A stretch of 12,415 nt of DNA from Candidatus Ratteibacteria bacterium (GCA_028697565.1 JAQVEU010000013.1:1-12415), one strand, 5' to 3'. Positions 1 to 7,342 are shown, counted from the stretch's first letter. Notes: generated by a model from the sequence alone, not told the origin. Numbers and translations: made by a program.

Positions 1-170
1 GCTGTGCGGGGAGATGCCTTAAGGAGAGGGGGATTTAGAAATCCATCCCTACCTTCCTTTATGAAAGGAAGGAGCAAAAATCCCCCTTATTAAAGGGGGG
101 TGGGAGGGGATTTCTCTCTACTTGCTACTTGATACTCTATGCTTCACTTATATCTATACAGGAGTAGATT
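1..170. other. Repeat-bearing leader of the rsmA operon
   Basis: No gene is visible here. The stretch holds two palindromes of the dispersed family (separate entry, 52-100), then a degenerate run in which TACTTG and TGATAC-like words recur (about 119-140). A Shine-Dalgarno sequence AGGAG at 160-164 lies six bases before the rsmA ATG at 171. TTGATA at 129-134 followed by TATATC or TATCTA near 149-156 could be a weak promoter, but the spacing is poor and I do not call it separately. Confidence 0.5.
52..100. repeat. Palindromic repeat pair, cluster 1
   Basis: Two hairpin units lie 30 bases apart. The first has perfect 9-base arms, CCTTCCTTT at 52-60 and AAAGGAAGG at 64-72, around a three-base loop ATG. 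The second has arms CCCCCTT (82-88) and AAGGGGG (93-99). The text ATCCATCCCTA before the first unit is the reverse complement of the TTGGGATGGAT spacer seen in the other clusters at 8820-8882 and 12176-12370. No T-run follows, so these are not typical intrinsic terminators. Confidence 0.8.
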
Positions 171-1052
171 ATGGAGTTTCTTACACTGAAAAAATGCCTT
201 GAACTTCTTCAGGCAAGAGATATCAATATAAAGAAGTATCTTGGCCAGCACCTTCTTATAGATAGAAATGCGAGAGATAAACTCCTCTCATTTGCTGAAC
301 TTGATAAAGATGATGTAGTGGTTGAGATAGGGCCGGGGATGGGTGCCCTTACAGATGGGATTATAGAAAAGGTAAGGGATGTATATGCATTTGAGATAGA
401 CCCTGCCTTCTGCGATATATTAAGAACTCGGTTTTCTGAATATCCAAACTTCCACCTTATAGAAAAGGACTTTCTTGAAACAAAGAGAGAGTGGTGGGAA
501 ATGTTTGACAGGAAGGTCAAGGTGATAGGGAATACCCCTTATTACATAAGTTTACCCATTGTCTTTAAGATACTTAATATCAGGGACAGGATAGAACTCT
601 CCCTCCTTACGGTCCAGAAAGAGGTTGGAAAACGACTTACAGCAGTTCCTAAGAGCAAGGACTATAGTGTTATCTCTGTCCTGCTTTCTATTTACTGCCA
701 GGCAAAAATATGTTATCTTTTGAAAAGGGATGTTTTCTTCCCTAAACCAGAGGTGGACTCAGTGGTAGTTAAACTCATTCCTCTTGAAACACCTCTTATA
801 AAGATAGAGAATGAAAAGGAATTCTGGGACTTTTTGCCACGTATTTTTAGTTTAAGGAGGAAGAAGATATCTAATGTTACCCACAAAATCTTTGGTATAG
901 AAAAAGGGTCATTTAAAAAGTTATTAAAAGAAAATGGGATTTCTCCTGATGTCCGGGTAGAAACCCTTACCCCAGAAGAAATTTACAGAGTATTTAAAAT
1001 TATAACTGTTCTAACAAAGGAGAAAAGACATGGCTATGTGGATAGGTGTTAA
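171..1052 (+). CDS. rsmA: 16S rRNA adenine dimethyltransferase RsmA/KsgA
   Basis: Predicted to dimethylate the two adjacent adenines in the 3'-terminal helix of 16S rRNA with S-adenosylmethionine, late in 30S assembly. Visible motifs are LGQHLLI near residues 24-30, the SAM motif EIGPGMG at 52-58, FEID at 74-77, and GNTPYYIS at 120-127. The last is the catalytic NLPY-type motif with Thr in place of the usual Leu. FFPKPEVDSVVVKLIP near 189-204 and the basic FSLRRKK segment near 226-232 are also typical of the family. The 293 residues are slightly more than the usual 265-280 because of a longer N-terminus. The ATG at 171 is supported by AGGAG six bases upstream. It is the first gene of a plus-strand operon and its last 23 bases overlap the next gene. 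Confidence 0.96.
   Translation: MEFLTLKKCLELLQARDINIKKYLGQHLLIDRNARDKLLSFAELDKDDVVVEIGPGMGALTDGIIEKVRDVYAFEIDPAFCDILRTRFSEYPNFHLIEKDFLETKREWWEMFDRKVKVIGNTPYYISLPIVFKILNIRDRIELSLLTVQKEVGKRLTAVPKSKDYSVISVLLSIYCQAKICYLLKRDVFFPKPEVDSVVVKLIPLETPLIKIENEKEFWDFLPRIFSLRRKKISNVTHKIFGIEKGSFKKLLKENGISPDVRVETLTPEEIYRVFKIITVLTKEKRHGYVDRC
1016..1022 (+). promoter_or_regulatory. Ribosome binding site of guaB3 inside rsmA
   Basis: AAAGGAG lies seven bases before the ATG at 1030, within the rsmA coding sequence. It decides the start of the next gene over a second in-frame ATG at 1036 and implies translation coupled to rsmA. Confidence 0.8.
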
Positions 1053-2196
1053 CAGAAGGGCAAGGGTCTGTTATGGATTTGATGATATCTCACTTGTTCC
1101 GGGAAATACCACCATCAATCCCGAAGAGGTTGATATCTCTACAGAAATGGCAGGGATAAGGATGAAGATTCCTGTCCTTGCTGCTGCTATGGATGGTGTA
1201 TGTGACCCAAGGTTTGCTGTGGAGATAGGAAAGTTAGGAGGTATAGGGGTTTTGAATCTTATGGGGATATATACAAGATATGAAGACCCCTATGAAGTTG
1301 TGGAAAAAATTATCAGGAGTCCCTATGAAGATTCAACAGCACTGATACAGAATGTTTATAGAGAACCTGTAAAAGAAAAACTTGTGGCTCAGAGGGTGGA
1401 GGAGATAAAGAAGGGGGGAGTTATATGTTCTGTAAGTTGTATTCCACAGTATGCAGAGAGGTTTTTGGAGATATGTCAGGAGGCAGGAGTGGATATATTT
1501 GTGGTACAGTCAACTGTTACCACTGCAAGACATATAACATCCTCATATAAGGCACTGGACTTCAATACCTTATGCAAGGCAGCAAAGGTTCCTGTTGTTG
1601 TCGGCAACTGTGTTACCTTTGATGTTGCAATGGAACTGATGGAAACAGGTATATCCGGGCTACTTGTTGGCATAGGTCCTGGTGCTGCCTGTACTACAAG
1701 AGAGGTTCTTGGCATAGGGGTGCCCCAGGTAACTGCCACAGCCGACTGTGCAAATGCCAGGGATACATATTATAAAAAAAGAGGAAGATATGTTCCAATT
1801 ATTACAGATGGTGGAATGGTAAGCAGTGGAGATATCTGTAAGGCGTTTGCATCAGGAGCAGATGCTGTTATGATTGGTTCTGCCTTTGTTAAGGCAGTTG
1901 AATCACCCGGCAAGGGCTATCACTGGGGAATGGCAACCTCTGATGAAAACCTGCCGAGGGGCACAAGAATTAAGGTTGGTGTTTCCTGTACACTTAAAGA
2001 GATATTGTTCGGGCCAGCAAAGGTTGATGATGGGTCACAGAATTTGATGGGTGCACTAAAACTTTCAATGGGCTCCCTTGGTGTAAGGAATATCAAAGAG
2101 ATGCAGATGGTGGAGATTGCCATAAGTTCATCTTTCAAGACAGAAGGTAAGATATACCAGTCAATTCTCCGTTCCACAGTAAAGAATAAAAAATGA
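1030..2196 (+). CDS. guaB3: GuaB3-type IMP dehydrogenase-related protein
   Basis: A TIM-barrel protein of the IMP dehydrogenase / GMP reductase superfamily, 388 residues, acting in purine nucleotide metabolism. The phosphate-binding and catalytic loop reads GIGPGAACTTRE near 214-225, with the catalytic cysteine at 221. DGGMVSSGD at 260-268 and GADAVMIGS at 276-284 form the second phosphate site. The N-terminus (RRARVCYGFDDISLVPG, then AAAMDGVCDP) and GKGYHWGMA near 294-302 resemble the GuaB3 branch known from Actinobacteria and Cyanobacteria. Canonical IMPDH has about 480-490 residues and a CBS (Bateman) pair; neither the length nor a CBS insertion is present. The reaction is uncertain: inosinate to xanthylate is the family expectation, but GMP reductase-like activity is not excluded. 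The start overlaps rsmA and the stop TGA is immediately before dnaE. Confidence 0.9.
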   Translation: MAMWIGVNRRARVCYGFDDISLVPGNTTINPEEVDISTEMAGIRMKIPVLAAAMDGVCDPRFAVEIGKLGGIGVLNLMGIYTRYEDPYEVVEKIIRSPYEDSTALIQNVYREPVKEKLVAQRVEEIKKGGVICSVSCIPQYAERFLEICQEAGVDIFVVQSTVTTARHITSSYKALDFNTLCKAAKVPVVVGNCVTFDVAMELMETGISGLLVGIGPGAACTTREVLGIGVPQVTATADCANARDTYYKKRGRYVPIITDGGMVSSGDICKAFASGADAVMIGSAFVKAVESPGKGYHWGMATSDENLPRGTRIKVGVSCTLKEILFGPAKVDDGSQNLMGALKLSMGSLGVRNIKEMQMVEIAISSSFKTEGKIYQSILRSTVKNKK

Positions 2197-2201
2197 AATT
2201 T

Positions 2202-2209
2202 AAAGGGGG
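2202..2209 (+). promoter_or_regulatory. Ribosome binding site of dnaE
   Basis: AAAGGGGG lies four bases before the ATG at 2214. The earlier in-frame ATG at 2193 overlaps the guaB3 stop and has only A-rich sequence before it. This site favours 2214, which also gives the usual N-terminus beginning just before the PHP histidines. Confidence 0.7.
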
Positions 2210-2213
2210 TTTG

Positions 2214-5200
2214 ATGAAAGAGTTTGTCCATCTTCATCTACATACCGAGTACAGTTTGCTTGATGGTATGTGTCGTATAGAACAGGTCCCACATATAGCC
2301 CACAGAGCAGGGATGAAGGCACTTGCTATTACAGACCATGGTACTATGGGTGGAGTTTTGAAGTTCTACGAAGAATCCCTCAAACATGGAGTAAAGCCCA
2401 TCATAGGAACGGAAATGTACATTGCCCCTGATAGCAGGTTTCAGCAGGAATATAACAGCAAAAAGGAATCGGCCTTTCATCTAACACTCCTTGCTACCAA
2501 TGAAAAAGGCTACCGCAATCTTCTTAAACTTTCAACCCTTGCCTATACAGAAGGATTTTACTATAAACAACGAATAGATAAGGAACTCCTTGCAGAGAAC
2601 TCCGAAGGTATTATAGTTCTTAGCGGTTGCCTGAAAGGAGAAGTACCGTCCTGTCTTCTTGCTGGAAATATAGACAAGGCAGTTGAAATTATAGGTCTAT
2701 ATCAAGATATTGTTGGCAGGGAGAACTTCTATTTAGAAATAATGGATAACAAAATTACAGAACAGGATAAGGTTAATAAATTATTGATAGAAGTAGCAAA
2801 AAAAACAGGGGCAGGATTGGTTGCCACAAATGACTGTCACTACATCCAGAAAGAAGATGCCTTTGCCCATGAGGTCTTACTCTGTATACAAACACAGGCA
2901 CATATAGAAGATAAGGACAGGATGAGGTTTCAGACAGATGAGTTTTATTTTAAGACACCTGATGAGATGCATACTGCCTTTAAGGATGTCCCGGAAGCGC
3001 TGAAAAATACGGTTGAGATAGGAGAAAGATGTAATGTAAAGATAGATATAGGCACATATCACCTACCTGTATTTCAACCACCGGAAGGGAAAAGTCCTGA
3101 TGTCTATCTTGAAGAGTTGATAATAAAGGGACTGAGGGAAAAATTCGGGCTGGATTGTGGAAGGAAACTTGAAGATACACCTGTAAAAAATGAGGTAATA
3201 GAAAGGGCAAGGTATGAGTTTGAGGTGATAAAAAAGATGGGTTTTCCCAGTTATTTCCTTATCATTCAGGATTTTGTTAACTACGCAAAACAACATAAGG
3301 TAAGGGTCGGTCCCGGAAGGGGTTCTGCTGCAGGTAGTTTGGTTGCCTATCTTCTTGGTATTACAGAGATTAATCCACTTCACTATAACCTTATATTTGA
3401 AAGATTTTTGAATCCTGAAAGAATAAGTTTGCCAGATGTGGATGTGGATTTCTGTGACAGACGTAGGGATGAGGTCATTTCCTATATAAGAGAAAAGTAT
3501 GGTAAGGATAATGTCTCACAGATAGGGACGTACGGAAGGATGGCTGCGCGTGCAGTAGTTAGAGATGTTGGGAGGGCACTGGGTCTTACCTATGGTGATG
3601 TGGATAGAGTAGCAAAACTTATATCTCCTGAACCGGGTACAGTTCTTGCAGAAGAGATATCTCACAATCCTGATATAAAAAAGATTATAGAGAGTGAAGA
3701 ACGTATCAAAAATCTGTTTGATATAGCACTTAAATTAGAAGGACTTACAAGACATTCTTCTACCCATGCCGCAGGGCTGGTTATAACCGAAACACCTGTA
3801 TATGAGTATGCTCCTCTGTTCCGTGCATCAGGTGGAGAACTTGCCACACAGTATGAGATGGAGTCCATTGAGAAGATAGGGCTTCTCAAGGTAGATGTAT
3901 TAGGGTTAAAGACACTTTCGGTTATAGAGGACTCACTTAATCTGATAAAGGAGAGAAAAGGTATAGAGATAGAGGACTTTCCATTAAACGATAAAAAGAC
4001 ATATCAACTCCTTTCAAGAGGAGAATCATCCGGGATATTCCAACTTGAAAGTAAGGGGATGCAACGTCTCCTGAAAGATATAGAGCCACAGAGTTTTGAG
4101 GATATTATTGCAATACTTGCGTTATACAGGCCAGGCCCCATGAAAAGCGGTATGGTGAGTGAGTATATTAAAAGGAAAAAAGACCCCTCCTGTATTGTCT
4201 ATGACCATCCCTTGCTTGAGCCCATCCTTAAAAGCACCTATGGTGTAATTCTTTACCAGGAACAGGTAATGGAGATAGCGCATCGGCTCGCTGGTTTTAC
4301 AATGGGCCAGGCAGATGAACTCAGAAGGTCTATGGGGAAAAAAGATGTTGAGGCAATGGAAGAAAAGAGGGAGATGTTTGTAGAAGGGGCAAAGAGAAAT
4401 GGCGTATCAGAGGCAGTGGCAAAAAAGATATTTGAACAGATTGCAAAATTTGCCGGTTATGGTTTCAATAAATCCCATAGCACTGGTTATGCCCTGCTTT
4501 CATATCAAACAGCATTTTTGAAGGCAAACGAGCCCCTTGAGTTTATGACAGCACTGCTCAACAGTGAAATCGGTAGTTTTGATAAAATTGCAGAGTATAT
4601 AGACGAATGTGAGAGGATGAACATATGGATACTACCACCTGATATTTGCGAGAGTGATGATAAGTTTAAGATATTTGGGAACGATATTTTATTCGGGCTG
4701 TCTGCTATAAAAAATGTGGGAGAAGGTGCAATAAAGTCCATAATAGAAGAAAGGAAACATGGTATCTTTAGGTCACTTTTTGACTTCTGTGAAAGGGTAA
4801 ATCTCAGAGCAGTTAATAAAAAGGTGATAGAGAGTTTAATAAAGGCAGGTGCATTTGACTATTTAGAGATTCCCAGGTCACAACTTTTTGCAATTATAGA
4901 TGAAGCAATAGAGAGTGGTTCTAAGATTCAAAAGAAGAAAAGTGAAGGGGAGATAGATATCTTTTCAATAGATAAGAATAGTGTAAGTCCTGCTATGGAA
5001 AGAGGACTTGTCAAGTCCCTCCCGGAGTGGCCTGAAACACGGCTTCTTTCCTATGAAAAGGAGATGCTTGGTGTATATCTTACAGGTCACCCGCTCAAAA
5101 AATATACTTCACTGATAGGTGTCTTTTCTAATGTTTCTATATCCGAACTTGAAAATGTAAGAGAGGGTATTCCTGTATGTATAGGAGGGCTCCTCACAGA

Positions 5201-5660
5201 GATAAAAAGGACAAGTACCAGAAAGGGTGAAAGGATGGCATTTGGCGAGATGGAAGATACAACAGGCAGGGTAAAGGTTCTTTTCTATTCTCGTGTATAT
5301 AACTCATACTCAACATTGATAAGAAAGGGAGCAGTCCTCTTTGTAAAGGGACGTCTGGAAAAAAGGGATGAAATCACAGTTGTGGCGGATGAAGTGGCAA
5401 CCCTGAATACAGCAAAGGACCAGTTCCTCTCCGGTGTGGAGATAGATATAAAACTCCCATTACAGGATGAGAAACTTGAAAGGTTAAAGGGGCTATTTAT
5501 AAAAAACAGAGGGAACTGCCCAATTTACATCAATCTTATAAAGAATGGGAATAAAAAGGTAAAGATGAAGGCAGGGACATATACAGTAAATCCTGATATT
5601 GAGTTTTTAGAAGAACTTAAACTTATATTAGGAGAGTCATCTTTTCGCCTTGTAGTGTAG
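2214..5660 (+). CDS. dnaE: DNA polymerase III alpha subunit DnaE
   Basis: The replicative DNA polymerase catalytic subunit, 1148 residues, a normal DnaE1 length. The N-terminal PHP domain (about 1-275) begins FVHLHLHTEYSLLDG. Positions matching metal ligands of active PHP domains are all present: H8, H10, D17, H42, E67, H89, C139, D207 and H209. The C-family palm has VGPGRGSAAG (365-374), LPDVDVDF (406-413) with the two catalytic aspartates D408 and D410, and KVDVLG with the third, D561. The fingers and helix-hairpin-helix region follows, with a RPGPM motif at 639-643 and GYGFNKSHSTGYA at 748-760. An OB-fold lies near 975-1065. EIDIF at 913-917 is where a beta-clamp motif is often found, but the match is weak. 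The start at 2214 is chosen from its ribosome binding site. A longer start at 2193 would add seven residues. Confidence 0.97.
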   Translation: MKEFVHLHLHTEYSLLDGMCRIEQVPHIAHRAGMKALAITDHGTMGGVLKFYEESLKHGVKPIIGTEMYIAPDSRFQQEYNSKKESAFHLTLLATNEKGYRNLLKLSTLAYTEGFYYKQRIDKELLAENSEGIIVLSGCLKGEVPSCLLAGNIDKAVEIIGLYQDIVGRENFYLEIMDNKITEQDKVNKLLIEVAKKTGAGLVATNDCHYIQKEDAFAHEVLLCIQTQAHIEDKDRMRFQTDEFYFKTPDEMHTAFKDVPEALKNTVEIGERCNVKIDIGTYHLPVFQPPEGKSPDVYLEELIIKGLREKFGLDCGRKLEDTPVKNEVIERARYEFEVIKKMGFPSYFLIIQDFVNYAKQHKVRVGPGRGSAAGSLVAYLLGITEINPLHYNLIFERFLNPERISLPDVDVDFCDRRRDEVISYIREKYGKDNVSQIGTYGRMAARAVVRDVGRALGLTYGDVDRVAKLISPEPGTVLAEEISHNPDIKKIIESEERIKNLFDIALKLEGLTRHSSTHAAGLVITETPVYEYAPLFRASGGELATQYEMESIEKIGLLKVDVLGLKTLSVIEDSLNLIKERKGIEIEDFPLNDKKTYQLLSRGESSGIFQLESKGMQRLLKDIEPQSFEDIIAILALYRPGPMKSGMVSEYIKRKKDPSCIVYDHPLLEPILKSTYGVILYQEQVMEIAHRLAGFTMGQADELRRSMGKKDVEAMEEKREMFVEGAKRNGVSEAVAKKIFEQIAKFAGYGFNKSHSTGYALLSYQTAFLKANEPLEFMTALLNSEIGSFDKIAEYIDECERMNIWILPPDICESDDKFKIFGNDILFGLSAIKNVGEGAIKSIIEERKHGIFRSLFDFCERVNLRAVNKKVIESLIKAGAFDYLEIPRSQLFAIIDEAIESGSKIQKKKSEGEIDIFSIDKNSVSPAMERGLVKSLPEWPETRLLSYEKEMLGVYLTGHPLKKYTSLIGVFSNVSISELENVREGIPVCIGGLLTEIKRTSTRKGERMAFGEMEDTTGRVKVLFYSRVYNSYSTLIRKGAVLFVKGRLEKRDEITVVADEVATLNTAKDQFLSGVEIDIKLPLQDEKLERLKGLFIKNRGNCPIYINLIKNGNKKVKMKAGTYTVNPDIEFLEELKLILGESSFRLVV

Positions 5661-5700
5661 GCAGAGGGAAGTTTTGACTTTTGACTTATTACTTTTAGCT
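5661..5700 (+). other. dnaE-mtnA gap with simple repeat
   Basis: This 40-base gap has AGAGGGA at 5663-5669, a good Shine-Dalgarno sequence, followed by the repetitive text TTTTGACTTTTGACTTATTA. The site is four bases from an in-frame TTG at 5674 but 31 bases from the ATG at 5701. Either mtnA starts at TTG with nine extra residues, or the repeat separates the site from the ATG. Confidence 0.5.
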
Positions 5701-6732
5701 ATGTACAGACCCATAATAAAAACACTGTGGTGGGAAGATGGAAGATTATACATTATAGACCAGAGATACCTTCCTGAGAGAGAAAAGATAGTTGAACTAA
5801 AAAATATCAGGGATGTATGGAGTTCTATAAGAAACCTGAGTATCAGGGGTGCCCCTGCGATTGGCTGTGTGGCTGCCTATGGAATTGCCCTTTCTGCATT
5901 AAAGACAAATATACAGGACAGGGAGAAATTTATACAAGTTATCACAAGGGATATCAACTATATTAAAACATCAAGACCTACTGCCTACAATCTGTTCTTT
6001 GCTCTTTCCCGTATGGAAAAGGTTCTGAAAGAAAGGAAGAACATAACTGTTGAAGAACTGAAACAGAGGTTAGTTAAAGAGGCAGAAGATATATATAGAG
6101 AGGACATTAAATGTTGTTATATGATAGGGATAAACGGTGCTACCCTGATAAAAGATGGTATGAATATCCTTACCCACTGCAATGCAGGAGGTCTTGCAAC
6201 AAGTGGATATGGAACAGCCCTGTCGGTTTTTTTTATAGCAAAGAAGCAGGGCAAAAGGATTCATATATTTGTAGATGAGACCAGACCTGTATTACAGGGT
6301 GCAAGATTGACCACATGGGAATTGAAAAAGGCAGGGATACCTTACACGCTTATATGTGATAATATGGCAGGTTATTTAATGAAGCAAGGTGGGATAGACA
6401 TGGTAATTACAGGGGCAGACAGGATAGCAAGAAATGGAGATACAGCAAACAAGATAGGGACATATTCATTAGCAGTTCTGGCAAAATATCACGGTATTGA
6501 CCTTTATATAGCAGCCCCTCATTCAACCTTTGACCTTTCTATAAGGGATGGTAGAGAGATACCTGTAGAAGAAAGGGATGGGGATGAGGTAAGAAGAATT
6601 AAAGGACATCTGATTTCTCCTGTTGATGCCCCTGTTTATAATCCTGCGTTTGATATAACCCCTGTGAATCTTATAAAGGGTTTTATTACCGAAAATGGTA
6701 TAATAAACAAGCCAGTGATTAGTGGAAAGTGA
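5701..6732 (+). CDS. mtnA: S-methyl-5-thioribose-1-phosphate isomerase MtnA
   Basis: Predicted to isomerise 5-methylthioribose 1-phosphate to 5-methylthioribulose 1-phosphate in the methionine salvage pathway, in the cytoplasm. It belongs to the eIF2B-alpha-like isomerase family, 343 residues, normal length. Signature sequences are RGAPAIG at 49-55, THCNAGGLATSGYGTAL at 158-174 with the catalytic Cys160, DETRPVLQGARLT at 192-204, and TGADRIARNGDTANKIGTY at 237-255 with the acidic catalytic Asp240. With the ATG at 5701 these two residues have the same numbers as in the Bacillus subtilis enzyme, which supports this start over TTG 5674. The final residues VISGK and the stop are encoded by an AGTGATTAG-type repeat that continues downstream. 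No other methionine-salvage gene is in the window. Confidence 0.95.
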   Translation: MYRPIIKTLWWEDGRLYIIDQRYLPEREKIVELKNIRDVWSSIRNLSIRGAPAIGCVAAYGIALSALKTNIQDREKFIQVITRDINYIKTSRPTAYNLFFALSRMEKVLKERKNITVEELKQRLVKEAEDIYREDIKCCYMIGINGATLIKDGMNILTHCNAGGLATSGYGTALSVFFIAKKQGKRIHIFVDETRPVLQGARLTTWELKKAGIPYTLICDNMAGYLMKQGGIDMVITGADRIARNGDTANKIGTYSLAVLAKYHGIDLYIAAPHSTFDLSIRDGREIPVEERDGDEVRRIKGHLISPVDAPVYNPAFDITPVNLIKGFITENGIINKPVISGK

Positions 6733-6804
6733 TTAGTGAGGCAATAGTTTTTGCTTCTCATTTTTTACTAATCACTAACCACTGCTCACTATTCACTGGT
6801 TTTT
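6712..6804 (+). terminator. Probable operon terminator built from AGTGATTAG repeat
   Basis: The 28 bases at 6712-6739 pair with 6772-6799 with few mismatches. The arms end in CCAGTGA and TCACTGG, the loop is about 32 bases, and TTTTT follows at 6800-6804. The layout resembles an intrinsic terminator, but the stem is unusually long and imperfect and the left arm includes the last codons of mtnA. The tRNA gene begins four bases later, so read-through into the tRNA is the alternative reading. Confidence 0.5.
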
Positions 6805-6807
6805 CCC

Positions 6808-6880
6808 GGGCGGTTGGCTCAGGGGTTAGAGCGCTTGCTTCACACGCAAGAGGTCGCAGGTTCAATTCCTGCACCGCCCA
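6808..6880 (+). tRNA. tRNA-Val (anticodon CAC)
   Basis: A full cloverleaf can be drawn. The acceptor stem is GGGCGGT (6808-6814) with ACCGCCC (6873-6879). The D stem is GCTC/GAGC, the anticodon stem CTTGC/GCAAG with loop TTCACAC and anticodon CAC at 6841-6843. The variable loop is AGGTC and the T stem GCAGG/CCTGC with loop TTCAATT. The discriminator base is A at 6880. CCA is not encoded (CGT follows), so it must be added enzymatically. It reads GUG valine codons. No clear promoter is visible between it and the mtnA hairpin, so it may depend on read-through. Confidence 0.96.
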
Positions 6881-6881
6881 C

Positions 6882-7020
6882 GTAAAGGCAGTGAGTAAAG
6901 GCAGTGGTTAGTGATCAGTGATTAGTATAAGACGTAAAGGCAGTGATTAAAAGCAGTGATTAGTGAATAGTGATTAGTATAAGACGTAAAGGCAGTGATT
7001 AGTGATCAGTGATTAGTGAA
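6882..7020 (+). repeat. 52-bp tandem repeat array with AGTGATTAG core
   Basis: Units begin GTAAAGGCAGTGA at 6882, 6934 and 6986, an exact 52-base period. The first two end in TTAGTATAAGAC; the third diverges into TTAGTGAACTAC. Inside each unit AGTGATTAGTG or AGTGATCAGTG recurs. Another full unit lies at 7344-7395. The units are adjacent, with no unique spacers between them, so this is not CRISPR. Confidence 0.85.
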
Positions 7021-7059
7021 CTACAAAAGGAATTGAACCGAGACCTCCAAAGGGTAAGA
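7007..7059. repeat. 53-bp direct repeat, left copy
   Basis: Bases 7007-7059 are repeated identically at 7421-7473, an offset of 414. The text begins CAGTGATTAGTGAACTAC and ends CCAAAGGGTAAGA. The left copy touches the hairpin array and the right copy closes the mosaic, so the pair brackets it. Confidence 0.85.
7029..7048 (-). pseudogene. tRNA T-arm fragment, inverted, copy 1
   Basis: Read on the minus strand this is GGAGGTCTCGGTTCAATTCC: a variable loop, a T-stem half CTCGG, the T loop TTCAATT, and only CC of the expected CCGAG. It resembles the tRNA-Val T arm at 6850-6869 with one gap and one mismatch, but a different tRNA is the better source. An identical copy lies at 7443-7462. Confidence 0.5.
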
Positions 7060-7315
7060 GGGAAAAGTATTTTCCCTCGTGTAGTCCGTCTTGGGGGGAG
7101 GACTATATCAGGAAGGGGGAAGCACCCCCTCCTGAAGAGCGAAGCGAGAGGTCGCAGGCTGAAATCCTGAACAGTTAGGATTTCAGGGGAGCGAAGTAAG
7201 AAATTGCGACGAGTAGGAGTAATTTCAGCGGGTGGCCGACCCATTGCCAATGCGACGAGTAAGGAGCATTGTTTGGCAAGGATGACGAGATGGTGAGACA
7301 TCCCGTAGTGGGATG
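7058..7315. repeat. Array of about eight hairpins with GAGCGAAG/GCGACGAG linkers
   Basis: Hairpins in order: 7058-7078 (GAGGGAAAA / TTTTCCCTC, loop GTA), 7082-7105 (TAGTCC / GGACTA), and 7109-7134 (CAGGA-GGGGG / CCCCCTCCTG with one bulge). Then 7159-7186 (CTGAAATCCT / AGGATTTCAG), 7200-7226 (GAAATT / AATTTC), and 7230-7242 (GGGT / ACCC). Finally 7244-7279 (TTGCCAATGC / GCATTG-TTT-GGCAA) and 7299-7315 (CATCCC / GGGATG). Related purine-rich words recur as linkers or loops: GAGCGAAGCGAG at 7138, GAGCGAAGTAAG at 7189, GCGACGAGTAGGAG at 7207, GCGACGAGTAAGGAG at 7252 and GATGACGAG at 7281. The stems differ while the linkers are alike. I do not recognise the family. Confidence 0.75.
7147..7170 (+). 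pseudogene. Possible degenerate tRNA-Val T-arm fragment
   Basis: AGAGGTCGCAGG at 7147-7158 is identical to 6849-6860 of the intact tRNA-Val (variable loop and 5' T stem). The following CTGAAATCCTGA resembles its TTCAATTCCTGC. It may be a decayed tRNA piece within the hairpin array, or a chance match, because the array itself is rich in AGAGG and GCGAG words. Confidence 0.35.
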
Positions 7316-7324
7316 CGAGGGCGC

Positions 7325-7342
7325 CAATTCCTGCACCGCCCA
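7325..7342 (+). pseudogene. Duplicate of tRNA-Val 3' end
   Basis: The last part of the tRNA-Val (half of the T loop, the 3' T stem, the 3' acceptor strand and the discriminator A, 6863-6880) is repeated exactly at 7325-7342. The identity continues to 7356, 32 bases in all, at an offset of 462. No 5' tRNA half adjoins it, so it cannot fold as a tRNA. Confidence 0.85.

Noticed and set aside
2193..2213. Earlier ATG start for dnaE
   Set aside because: It has no ribosome binding site, whereas the ATG at 2214 does and gives the usual DnaE N-terminus.
6729..6911. 60-codon plus-strand frame after mtnA
   Set aside because: It runs straight through the tRNA-Val gene and repeat text, so it is not a protein gene.
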